Source: Paramacrobiotus metropolitanus (Eukaryota > Tardigrada > Eutardigrada > Parachela > Macrobiotidae). From it: a stretch of 64,000 nucleotides of DNA. Both the position numbers and the translations under genes were made by a program. The DNA is taken from positions 620,001-684,000 of the forward strand of contig NW_026570267.1 in assembly GCF_019649055.1 (NCBI RefSeq), in the 5' to 3' direction. Positions 1-10,300 of this stretch are shown here, piece by piece. The notes below the pieces were generated by a model. It made no database searches. It worked only from the letters and a program-made list of their open reading frames with translations, and was not told where the DNA came from. The first letter of the stretch is position 1, and each line of letters starts with the position of its first letter.

Positions 1-206
1 TCTTGAGAAGATAGTGGCAAACGCAGACGGGAGGACTAAACAGGTGGGGAAGTGGATGTAACTCCGGCATTCACGTATTTGTAGTCGCATTTCATTACTC
101 TCTTTATGTACTATTCTTGCTAACATTTAAGTGTTAACAGAAAATGCAACAATTTAAATAATTTTGCTAATAATAATATTAACAAACAATCAAATAATAA
201 CTGAAA

Positions 207-732
207 ATGAATTCGTCTGAACTATCACAAAAGTTAAAAAAGGCAAAGGAAAAGAAAATCATCATCTGCACAAGAAAAGAAAATAAGAATTTACGTAAAA
301 AATCTAAAAACAAGGAAAATGTTATTGGAAAAAGTTCAAATGAAAATATACACACCTTTCGAAATTCAACAGAAAGAAACTGCATGCATAAACGAAGTTT
401 TTCAAAAAAAGAAAAAAATCTTGTCATACGCTAATTTTATCGCAAGCAATCACCGAAACTAAATTACTGCACACAAATTCAAAACACATTGAAAAGAAAT
501 GGCAAAACAACAAAAAATCACAAGATTTAGCTGATTTACTAAGACAAAATAAGTTAACGTAAGTAATTGTCGACAGTCGTGTACCGTGTCGAACAGATGC
601 ACGGTCGCCAGATATCAGGACCGCCAACGGAGAAGATGCTGATGCTGATTTGAAGACGAAGATGCTGATTTGTGAGGTCACTGAGGTGCAGTGGCCGAAC
701 TGCAGATATAGTGCGGTCCATGATGAGATGAT
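207..732 (+). CDS. Possible lysine-rich protein, frame-broken, unrecognised
   Basis: No family is recognised. The ATG at 207 opens a very Lys/Asn-rich frame that stops at 434. From about 400 a second frame, one base out of register, runs to a good donor (GTAAGT at 559), with a run of seven A's at the changeover. If the 18-nt segment GTAAGTAATTGTCGACAG (559-576) is skipped, the second frame continues open to a TAA at about 732. The composition looks like a charged nuclear or coiled-coil protein, but that is inference. The changeover could be a homopolymer error, a pseudogene or chance. No conserved motif supports function, so confidence is low. Confidence 0.2.
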
Positions 733-1061
733 GATTTATGAGTTGTAATGGCAGAGTTGCAGGTACCGTTCCAGTCCATCATGTGTACCAACGCATACCA
801 CCGCAGCGATGTAGAAGTAGCCAAATTCGCAAGCCAACCTGGCTTGATGGAATCCAGTTTTGGCTGCACCCGCATGCCAACAGTGAACATTTCACCGACC
901 GAACTTTTCGGGCGAAACCTTTCGCCATCACTCGCACTCACGAGCTTGTTTTCTGTCATTCTCTGTCTCATCCCGAGACCTGAGATATCTCTCAGTCGTG
1001 TCAAGACAAAGTCCCATTGCTTCGTCTCTACGTTTTTATGGCGCACTGTAACTGCAGCCAT
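678..1061 (-). CDS. Weak MBT-like open frame, possibly a 3' exon of the gene at 1526-2435
   Basis: A 127-residue open frame on the minus strand. Its middle contains a stretch reading FTVGMRV, then LATSTS, then LVHMMDWNG. This resembles the start, ATV strand and HFDGW turn of an MBT repeat, the methyl-lysine reader fold of Polycomb-type proteins. The resemblance is short and the usual aromatic cage cannot be assigned. The strand agrees with the Ser/Pro-rich exon just upstream (1526-2435), so it could be a downstream exon of that gene. However, the plus strand is also open here in two frames, and no convincing acceptor links the two pieces. The 3' part carries an imperfect duplication of about 57 bp. 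Treat as a hypothesis. Confidence 0.2.
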   Translation of the reverse strand: MAAVTVRHKNVETKQWDFVLTRLRDISGLGMRQRMTENKLVSASDGERFRPKSSVGEMFTVGMRVQPKLDSIKPGWLANLATSTSLRWYALVHMMDWNGTCNSAITTHKSSSHHGPHYICSSATAPQ

Positions 1062-1183
1062 TCAGAAGCCTGCTGCCACTCTTTCCTGGCGCAGTTCACA
1101 AAATTATCGTCAGACCAACATCCGACGAAATATCACTGATGTATCTCAGACGGTAATCTGATATGTGATACCCTGCCGGAATT

Positions 1184-1380
1184 TTGAAATTCGAAGAAGA
1201 AACTATCACAAAGCCCGCTTGTAGAAAAACTTATCTAAATCGAAACACAAGGAATTCGGCAGACTATTGTCTGTGCTTTCAGGACCATCCACCAAAAGCC
1301 ACTTCCGAAAAACTTACCACCAGATGTTTGCAGGGGCAGAACAATCGGCGCAACAGGGGGACCTTCAAATATAAATCAAG
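1184..1380 (+). other. Open frame ending at a good splice donor, unassigned
   Basis: An open plus-strand frame of about 65 codons, basic and Cys-containing, ends exactly at a consensus donor (ATCAAG followed by GTAAGG at 1381). It could be an internal exon of the weak plus-strand gene starting at 207. No clear acceptor was found in front of it and no family is recognised. Confidence 0.15.
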
Positions 1381-1499
1381 GTAAGGGCAAAAATTATATA
1401 ACGCGAAAAAAAATATGCCTGGGGTGTCTCGAGAAAATTGTTTCAATAAATTTTACGGTTTCTTTCAAGCCGAACCAATGAACTATCGATACTACTATT

Positions 1500-2435
1500 T
1501 TACTGTAATACAGAAAAAAACTTACCATTTACGCGTTGAACTACTACGAGATGAATTCCCCACCCCGGTTCAAGAGAAACAACCCCCGCGTGATCCGTTT
1601 GACTTTCCATATTCGCCACACTGGCCGATGCTATCGCATCCTGACCACTAACATCAGTCTGAACTGCGTATTCGCGCTGCTGTGTTTTCTGATCCAGTGA
1701 GATAAAATCATTGGTCTTGGTAACGGGATTGGTCACAAACACCCCGGATATTCGCCGAAACATATCCGCTAACAAGCGCATATCTTCCGCCCGTGCGGAG
1801 CTCACCGGCGCCGACTGCTGACTATGCGGCAACGCGGCCGGTGGTGCATCGGGAATTTCGGGAAAAGGTTCAGACACGTCCATATCGATGTGATCATTCG
1901 AATACAAACTGCCGTGCAGAGCTGATGGAGACGGCACATCCGTGCAAATCATGCTCATCCAGCAGTGACCAGCCCCAATATCACCATTAACAACCGAGCA
2001 CTCTTCGCTGGACGTGCTGCTTGTCTGCGAACTACGACTCTCTGAAGGAGCCGGATGCGGCAGCGTAAGCGCTGACAGCACATCGTGACGCGGTGTTACA
2101 AAGGTTTCTCCGCGATTATGACCGTTTCGCCATGAACGGGAGTTATTCCCGGCAGGTGAAGCGTTAAAAGCTTCTACGGCGCCAGGCTTCCTCAGCGATT
2201 CCGCTCGTACCTGGCGACTTCCAAAATTCACAGATTTTCGCAGCGGTATCTCGGATATCGCAACAGATGATCTACTGGGTGGAAGAAATGAGTGGTGCAT
2301 TCGTATGTAGTCATCCGTCCCACTTTCCTGCTTAATGTTAACGGCGTCATCAACGACTGAATCCAAAAAGAAGCAGTCGATATCTTCGGACTTCACAGTA
2401 GTCAGATGCTCCGAATCATAACTCCATGTATCCAT
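1500..2435 (-). CDS. Ser/Pro-rich regulatory-type protein, unrecognised
   Basis: A 311-residue frame starts at the ATG complementary to 2433-2435 and ends at TAA 1500-1502. A strong donor (AATG then GTAAGT, boundary at 1526) lies nine codons before the stop, so the true exon may be 1526-2435 with the C-terminus encoded further left. The protein is rich in Ser, Pro, Thr and acidic residues and looks largely disordered. Near the N-terminus it has two SUMO-acceptor-type motifs, VKSE (about residues 14-17) and IKQE (about 34-37), separated by an acidic segment; such motifs are common in transcription regulators. A more ordered part (DMRLLADMFRRISGV) lies about residues 218-232. No DNA-binding domain is visible. 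The role is inference; the presence of a gene is fairly likely because a long GC-richer frame is retained. Confidence 0.5.
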   Translation of the reverse strand: MDTWSYDSEHLTTVKSEDIDCFFLDSVVDDAVNIKQESGTDDYIRMHHSFLPPSRSSVAISEIPLRKSVNFGSRQVRAESLRKPGAVEAFNASPAGNNSRSWRNGHNRGETFVTPRHDVLSALTLPHPAPSESRSSQTSSTSSEECSVVNGDIGAGHCWMSMICTDVPSPSALHGSLYSNDHIDMDVSEPFPEIPDAPPAALPHSQQSAPVSSARAEDMRLLADMFRRISGVFVTNPVTKTNDFISLDQKTQQREYAVQTDVSGQDAIASASVANMESQTDHAGVVSLEPGWGIHLVVVQRVNGKFFSVLQ

Positions 2436-3097
2436 TGTAGATAATTCTTTGTAAATATAAGGATGAAAATACCAGATTCAATATTTATCCCATTTCAGTT
2501 TGACAAAGCTATTATTCGTCAACGGTCACCCTAAAAAACAAAAAATGATTTTAACATTCTGTTTCGATCCTCGATCAAATGCGTGTCACTATCAGATACG
2601 ATTTTAATACCATTTTAGTGATTTTACATCATAAACCTGCTTCATATAAAAAGCAATCTATTATACGTATTTACGGTGTTACATAATTATTATGAATATC
2701 TATATGTGTTACCTTTATCAAGACGATCCATATTCTCGGCAGTTTCCAGGTTAAAGTAGAGACAAACCCATCAGTTCAGATTTCTAGTTGTTACGTTAAA
2801 TGTTACCATTTGATTTCAAGAAAAATCGGAAGACATGCTAGCTAGAACACAAAAGACTGCACAGCTCAAATTCAATTCATAAACATAACAATCACGCTAT
2901 AACCCAAATATCCAGTCGAAATGGTAAGACTAACCGTAAGATTTTAAATATTCACCGTTCACGTACCCACAAATCCACAACAAGCAACATAGCTGATTTA
3001 CAAACTTTTAAGTAGCTATCCCTTATTAGGTCTTAGGCAGTTCAACATAAAAGGTTCACTTCTACAGAACACTTTTCCGTAAGTCTTAGCCAAACTA

Positions 3098-3263
3098 AGG
3101 CCTTGTCCCGAATTCGAAGCGAATCTCGCTATGGTACGGTTGCTCAACCGCACGAGGTGGCTGTATGCAGTGGCCACGCCTACAGATACGGTACGCGAAG
3201 CCACCTCGCGAGGTGGAGTTGCTGTATCGCAACGAGATTCGCTTTGAATTCGGGACGAGGCCT
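3098..3263. repeat. 166-bp foldback (long inverted repeat)
   Basis: The outer 31 bp of the two ends match as inverted copies at 29 of 31 positions, starting AGGCCT and running through GAATTC to AATCTCG. The next 34 bp align without gaps at 23 of 34 positions, most mismatches being transitions. The right arm contains the perfect palindrome CCACCTCGCGAGGTGG. Flanking target duplications are not evident. The whole could form a long hairpin and looks like an old foldback or MITE-type element. No protein is encoded. Confidence 0.75.
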
Positions 3264-3493
3264 AAAATTAATACGAGTTCGTTAAATGTTCTATTTTTTC
3301 GCATTCCATCAAACCTATTCTGTACTCTGTAAGCCGTAAGGTCTAAAAAGTAAACAGTGGAGTAACTCGGTGTCGGTGTCGGGTCAGTTCTAAACCTACT
3401 CTACTCCAGTAGCTGCCAAGTTGCCAACGTTTTGGCTACGATCCGATGGCGTCATGGTTCACATCACTGTCGGGCTTGCGGCCGCTTGCTACT

Positions 3494-3542
3494 GTACAGT
3501 GTACAGTACAGTACTTATTTGTACAGTGTACAGTACTTATTT
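3494..3542. repeat. GTAC-rich palindromic tandem repeat
   Basis: The unit GTACAGTGTACAGTAC, followed by a TTATTT tail, occurs twice in succession with a short extra CAGTA between. GTACAGTGTAC is nearly palindromic, so each unit can fold on itself. It sits 43 bp left of the MITE and is followed by a further short palindrome, CTTGTACGTACAAG, near 3550. Function unknown. Confidence 0.6.
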
Positions 3543-3585
3543 GGTAGTACTTGTACGTACAAGGATACTTTAACCAGAGAGGTTA

Positions 3586-3815
3586 GGGGGCATCCATAAA
3601 TTACGTACGCAGAAAACCACGATTTTTTCACCCCTCCCTCCCCCTTCGTAGCGGTCCGTCACGTCTGCTTGAGCCCTCCCCCCTGGTTCGTTCAATCGTA
3701 ATACATGGAGCTGACCACCCCCTCCCCCTGGGTTCGTCGAGGCCGTCACAGCTTGTCACACTTTTTGGACCCCTCCCTCCCTGGTTCGCTGCGTACGTAA
3801 TTTATGGATCCCCCC
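3586..3815. mobile_element. Harbinger-like MITE, 230 bp, TTA target duplication
   Basis: The ends are inverted copies: GGGGG, one variable base, then ATCCATAAATTACGTACGCAG on the left (from 3586), and its complement on the right (to 3815). TTA flanks the element on both sides (3583-3585 and 3816-3818), which fits the TWA target duplications and G-rich tips of PIF/Harbinger DNA transposons. The interior has no coding frame. It is C-rich and carries three spaced copies of a CCCTCCC..CTGGTTCGT-like module. The size and lack of a transposase fit a non-autonomous MITE. The family name is inferred from tip and target-site features only. Confidence 0.75.
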
Positions 3816-4385
3816 TTATACAGTATGGCTAGTAGTGGCTACCTTAATAAGTACATTCTGCATTAACCTTGCACTTTATTAAAATTAATAGCAGTACTAG
3901 TCGTATGTCCGTCCGCCTCGATTGCGGCGTTATTACAATGAATCAGGGGCTTTCGCAACAGAAAAATTATTTTCCGTTTAATTTTAATCCAGATTATTAT
4001 CACTCGTTTCATGTATTGGTGCTAGTATTTGAATAATTTGGCCAGTTTTTTCAATATTTTGACGATTAAACTGCTTAAATCCGGCAGTCCAGTGACCCAG
4101 ACTCCAGTCGGAGTAAGGTATGGTTAATCAACTGAAGAGGGGGTTGCCATTGAGTTAAAAACAATCTCGTGGGGGGTGCGGCATTTTTATTTACGTGCCC
4201 GCGCATGTTTTCTGATTTGTTTTTATTTTCTGCAAGGCATCTCTTCTGGAATTTAACAAGCGCTTTATTGGGTTGAATTGTGTGCGTTCTTGGAGTTTTT
4301 CTGCTTTTAGTTAATTAAGCGATTACATGGGAGAACAAAATAGGATGCGCTTCTTATACCTTGCTTGAACTTTCGAGTTTGGAAG

Positions 4386-7300
4386 ATGAGCGCCGCAGGC
4401 GAGAACGCGATTAAACGAATCGATGAGGATTCCAGACACCAAATTTCGTCGGGAACAGTCATCGATTCATTGGCAACAGGTAAAGACCGAGTGTTGTTTG
4501 TAGGCTCGAGTAGGAAGTTTCGACTTCGCTGACGTACATTTTTTGTGCATTTGTAGCGGTTAAGGAACTGTTGGAAAACAGCCTTGATGCTGAAGCTACT
4601 GCAGTTGGTATGTAAACAACAAACAAACGTTACAAATTCAAATGAAAACGTATGAAAAATTAAAATTCTACGGTTAAATTCATTTCCCTGCTGTTTGGTA
4701 GAGATTCGGTTAACAGACCATGGCACGGAATGCATCGAGGTATCTGATAATGGCCATGGAATTGCGGAAGAGGATTTTGGTGCACTGGGTAAGAGACAGC
4801 TTATCCAAAAAAATCCTGTTATTAAAATTTGGAAAGTTCTGTGCTTAAATAGTTAAATTAAAATATTTTTTTAGCGTTAAAGAGTCATACCTCGAAAATT
4901 ACGGAGTTTGATGACTTGACTACTGTGGAAAGCTTTGGATTTCGCGGCGAGGCAATCAGTGCTTTGGCAGCCTTGGGGTAAATAATTTGTGCATCGTTAT
5001 TTGATTCACAAAACCATCCTGGGATGTGCAAACTGTTTAACTTATTTATTATTTTACATTTATCTATAGCTATAAAATTTAAAACAAATTTAATTTTTAA
5101 ATTAAATTAAATTTTTTTGGGGGAATTGGTATTCTAAAATAATTGCAGGGATCTCAGTGTGCAAACAAAAACCAAAGATATGTCAGGCGCGTATGTCCTG
5201 AAATTCAATCGAAAAGGGGAATTGATCGAAAGGAAGCCTGCTACCCGAAATGTGAGTGACTGAGAAATCAGTAGTTAAGCACTTTTTATGTGAAAAACGA
5301 ATGTCTTATTTCTTCTAGGTGGGCACAACGGTTACAGTGCGACATCTGTTTGCAACGCTTCCGGTACGACGTGATCAATTCGTGCAGAATACGAAAAAGG
5401 AGCTCTTGAGACTGACTCGCACTCTAAACAGCTACGGAGTGATCGGCAGCGCCAGACTGTCCTGCGTTGACTTCGTCAGTGGGTAAGTATTCACGCTTGC
5501 ACAGTACTGTAATTATACCGGTAAACGATTGATTATCTCTTGGTAATTTTTTTGCTATAGGAAAACCATAAATTTGCTTCGCCTGAATGGACGAACTGAT
5601 ATGTTATGCAACATTCGCGAAATATTTCCGGCTGCAACGGTAAAAACGGTGGCAAAAATCGATAGGAAGGACAATAAATATGGCTTACTTATGTGGTAGA
5701 ATGTGGAATAGCTGATGTCTGTACTTATGCATTGGTAAAACCATAAAAGAGAATTCAGTGGGGAGGTTTACTTTGTCCTAGTTTATTTTTGTTCTTGCCT
5801 CAGGCAAATAACTTGGTACCTTTGCGCACCAGCGTGCCCAATCAGGAAATCTTGGATGAATACGGAATTCATGACATGAAAACCATTGAGTCATATGATT
5901 TGCAAGGCTGGATATCCAGCGCCAAGCAAGGTGCGAGCCGCAGTTCCAGTGATCAGCAGTTCCTGTATTTCAACAGGAGACCCTGTGAACATCCAAAAGT
6001 ACTGCATATATCTGGATTCTGTCTTTCGCGAAGGAGCATGAGCATGTGTTCATCCATGAATTTGTTTTTGCAGATCGTGAAACTAATCAACCAAGTTTAT
6101 CGTGAATACAACACTAAAGAGTATCCCTTTTTCGCTATTAATATCCAACTGGAACGGAAGAAAATCGATATTAATATTGTTCCGAATAAGAATCAAGTGA
6201 TGGTGGAGGATGAAAAAGTTCTGTTGGCAGTTCTGAAGGTTTGCTTCGTGAAATGCTTGAAAACAGGACTACTTTTGAGAAGTTTGTTTTTTTCACCCCA
6301 GGCCTCACTGCGGCAGACTTTCCAAGATCTCCTAGCAAATATTCCTCTGAAAACTCTGCCCGCGAACATGCAAGCAAAGCCCAACGCACTTTCTCAGGCT
6401 TCTAATCCAACCAGCCCTGCTCTGCTCGATAAAACTTTTGGTACAAAGAAATTCTTCGAATCATTGCGTTTTGGTACCAAACCAACCGATACCGGAGTCA
6501 AGCGTGTGAAAAATCCACTGCATTCTCCACTCGGCTCAAACTCAAAGGGTATTTTAATTACTACTATTTTTTCTTCGAGTTAACTGTCCATATCAGGTTT
6601 TTTCTAGCGGTAGTATTTATTCTAATCTAAGCTCACGCGGGGGTCATGAACTGTACAAAAATGTGGAAAATTCTGTAAGCGATCTAGCAGGAATTATTTG
6701 GAATATTTTCTGTAAGTAAACTGCTGAAGCGGAAGTCCTTGTGAAAGATATGGGTTCAGATAATTAAAATTATTATTCAGATAATTCAAATTATTTACAA
6801 TTGCTTGACGGTTTGTCAATTTATTAACTAGGTAACTTTAAGTATTTAGCGTGAGTTCTTTTGTTTTTTATAGCAAAGCGTCCGAAAGAGAACTCTATTG
6901 TGGAACAGGCACCGTCTGTCGGATCAAGAATTACCGATTATTTGACCAAATTCCCCGTGATAACTTTGGATCCACCTTTCGCAGAGTCATCTTTTGGATC
7001 ACAAATCCAGGATACCGTATCAGTTATTGACGAGGCCGAAGTGACACGAAAGAAATTGGGGTTTGGACGTGAAATACAAGAGACGGAATCGGTTATTGGA
7101 ACGCAGCGCGTAACCAGTCAGCCGATATTCAGTCAGTTTTCCACACCGGCTCCTGCAGACGCGAAAAATTCTGGCAAACAGAAAAGCTTTGGGGAATTTC
7201 ATCCACTAGGATTTGATTCCGTGAAAACTCCGCGTGCGGAAAGTCCTACCGGTTTTGGATGTTTTCGTTTCCCTGCCTTGGGGAATTCTCGCTCTGGAAA

Positions 7301-10300
7301 TGCTGCGCTGCCGCTGCGAACCACCACGGGATCTAGTGAGGAAGTGGTTGTCGACGGATCGGGTATAAGACTCACTATAAAACATCCAAAAATTCCCGAT
7401 GGTTTTACTACTGCCTTGGATGAAATGCGGAAACGTGAAATTGAAGGTACTTAATATTGATTAGCAACATTACATAAGTGCTATTAGCTCCCCTGTGGCT
7501 CAAGTTCTGTAAATTTTAACCTTTACGAATGCAAATAACGATGATGCGATTAACTGCATACGTGGATACCTACCGGGTTTGAGTTGTTAGATCCATTGTT
7601 TCAGTGTGGATATGCTGTACGAAATTGGTTAAGACGACAGGAAACGGTTCTCACTGGCTACTTTTTTGTGCTGTAGGAGTTCCCCCTGAAATCGACGCAG
7701 TTGAAGCGCAACTGAAAGAAGACTTGGAGGCACTGGAGGCCGAAGTAACCCAAGAAGTGCTCGCCGACACAACGTCTGTTGACCTTTCAACAAACATTAA
7801 CAGTAGCCTAAATGAAGATGCTGATATCTCACGTGTTACCACTGAAATTAAGGTGAAACCAAAGTATTATTTCATTCGCAGCATTCAGTATCTTTTCAAA
7901 AACCTGCGTGGATTTTAGACGGGTGCCGTTATGGAGACTATCGACGAAGACTTGCAGAATAATTATCAGCGATCAGGTACGTTAAACGGATTGAAGACCG
8001 CACTATTCTAAGGTAAAACTATGGAAAAAATGAAACGGTTTGTGTCTAATCAGCGAATACATTTTAACTGTTGGTTACAGAAATTGTCAGCGTTACGCGC
8101 AATAAGGTCTTTGAGCCTTCGGTCAACAGTTCTGCAGTGATAAATTGTAATGATCTCGCTGTGACAAGCGATTGCGTGCTGGATAGCTCCAGTTTGGTGC
8201 GGAAACGCGTGAGTAGCAAGAAGCCAGCAAGTCCTGGAAAAGCTGTTGATCACGAGACTGACAGGGACAAGCCCATCGGCACGGTAAGCAGTCACTAAGC
8301 ACCAAGTTATCCGAATGCTTTTTTAGCCGACCACCGCCGGGTATCGATGTGTTTATACAGATCCCTGGGAAGCGGTCCGCCGTTCCCATTCCATCGTCTC
8401 ACCTGTCACTGGAACGCATTCAAGCTAGCCGTATTAAGGGTAATTATAGCTCACCTTTGCCCCCGGGTATTCACTTGCCATTGATTACAATTTACAGGGA
8501 AACGCAATTTTAATACCTTTTTATTTAGCGGGAGGAGATCGGAGCCGATCGATACAAAATGCGGAGGCTGGTCACTTTCGGGCCGGCATTGTGCCCACAC
8601 AGAATGAAACCGCTGAGGGGGAACTGCAGAGAAATATAAAGAAAAGCGATTTTCAGAGAATGGAAATCATCGGACAGGCAAGTGTGTCTTTTGTTTACAA
8701 AATGAAAAACAGGATGATGAACAGAATGACTGCTTTAGTTTAACGATGGGTTCATCATTGTTCGTCTGGATTTGGATGTGTTCATCATTGATCAGCACGC
8801 TTCCGACGAACGCTATAATTATGAGAAGCTTCAACAGAATTACACGGTTGACAGCCAAAGAATGGTTTGGTAAGAGCATAATTTAACAAATAAGAATTGT
8901 AAACACTGGTGCTAAGACTGTTGCATCTTTTGAACAGATCTCTTAGTTTTTGTGAAAATTGAACGAGAATGATTCACAGGTGTTTCGAGGTTTGGTTTTC
9001 CCCGCTATCGTTATGACCCGAAACAAAAACTAAACATTTGCACTCTTAGCCAGCGTATCATACAGAAAAATTTTTTGATTGAGTTTTCCCTTCTTAGCGG
9101 CAGCCAAATTTAGTAAACTTTTGCGGATACATTGTATCCCCATTTGTGATGTATTAGCGCGATATAAACTTATCCAACAGGCAGTTGAACAACTTATGGC
9201 ACATTGTGCCGTTAGAAACGCCATATCTAAACGGGAAAGGTTTATGTGCCTTTTTCCCTAATAAAAGTTGAATTACTGTGTGAATTTTATTTCCATGAAA
9301 TCTATTAATCTTCATTACGAATGCTTTCCGAAATTTGGGTCTTGGCTTACCATTTGCTATTGCACTTTACTTAGTGTGTGTGATGACTCGTGAAAGCTCC
9401 ATTAACTTAACCGGAAATATGATCTATGGGTTTGCCTACTGACAATATGACATCTGTTTGATTTAGTGCAGACTAATATTTTTGAATTTAGTGGGATGCA
9501 TATTTAGGATATCCGATGAAAAATTGGTCAAACAAAATATGCACACTGGAGTATTGTACTCTTATCATTTCCTGTGTACCACAGTGGTGTGGGACGCGGC
9601 CGGGTGTTGTGGCTTTCGGTTTGCGAATCGATATGGCATTGTGCCGGCATTCCCTTTTCGGTGTTCCGGCTTTTACCCCTTGTCCTGATCACTTCCGTGT
9701 TACAAAATTTATCAATATGCGTGACGGATATTTATACGTTTGCCGCTTTGTTAGTTCACGCTACATTTTGTGTAGTTCGTTTTCTCATGCCACGCGATCT
9801 CCTGATTCGGGTGATTTACACTGGTACTTCTTTTATTATACCACCAGGGAAAGGTTAGGGAACACCGGTTGGTTAATCGAGAAAACGGATATTTCGAGAA
9901 GTCTCGAAGAAGTCTCGTTTTAGCCTTTTAGGACGAATAAGTTTGGCGAAGTAGTATACGCTTTGTGACGGTGGACTGACAATGACAAAGATTCTTGAGT
10001 GTTTGCAATAATATGCAATTTACAGTTTGATATTATAGTACTTATTAACCGTATTGGCAGGGTACACATACAGTTGAGATGCGATGCAATGCTTGACGGT
10101 TACAGTGCATTAAGTAAGTACACAAATACGAATTTACTGTAGGCGGTTGCATATTTTGAGACAGCCGAATTTTTCCCATATGTTTTTTTATAAATATCTT
10201 GCGGAGAAACCGCGTAAAATGGACTGTGATATAACCCCCAATCCCCCCACCAATCCGCCGTCGCCGAACATAAAATGCGAACGGATATGTTTTTCAGACC

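Larger units (their letters stand above)
2436..4385. other. Intergenic, repeat-bearing gap upstream of PMS2
   Basis: No gene is seen. The stretch holds three separate repeat structures described in their own entries: a foldback (3098-3263), a GTAC-rich tandem palindrome (3494-3542) and a MITE (3586-3815). The remainder is AT-rich. The PMS2 promoter must lie in 3816-4385, but no TATA box could be assigned with confidence. Confidence 0.7.

Noticed and set aside
9482-9923. Three overlapping plus-strand frames, one rich in hydrophobic residues, in the PMS2 intron
   Set aside because: All three frames are open at once, which points to base composition rather than coding. A possible acceptor near 9580 and donor near 9856 exist, but no recognisable domain.
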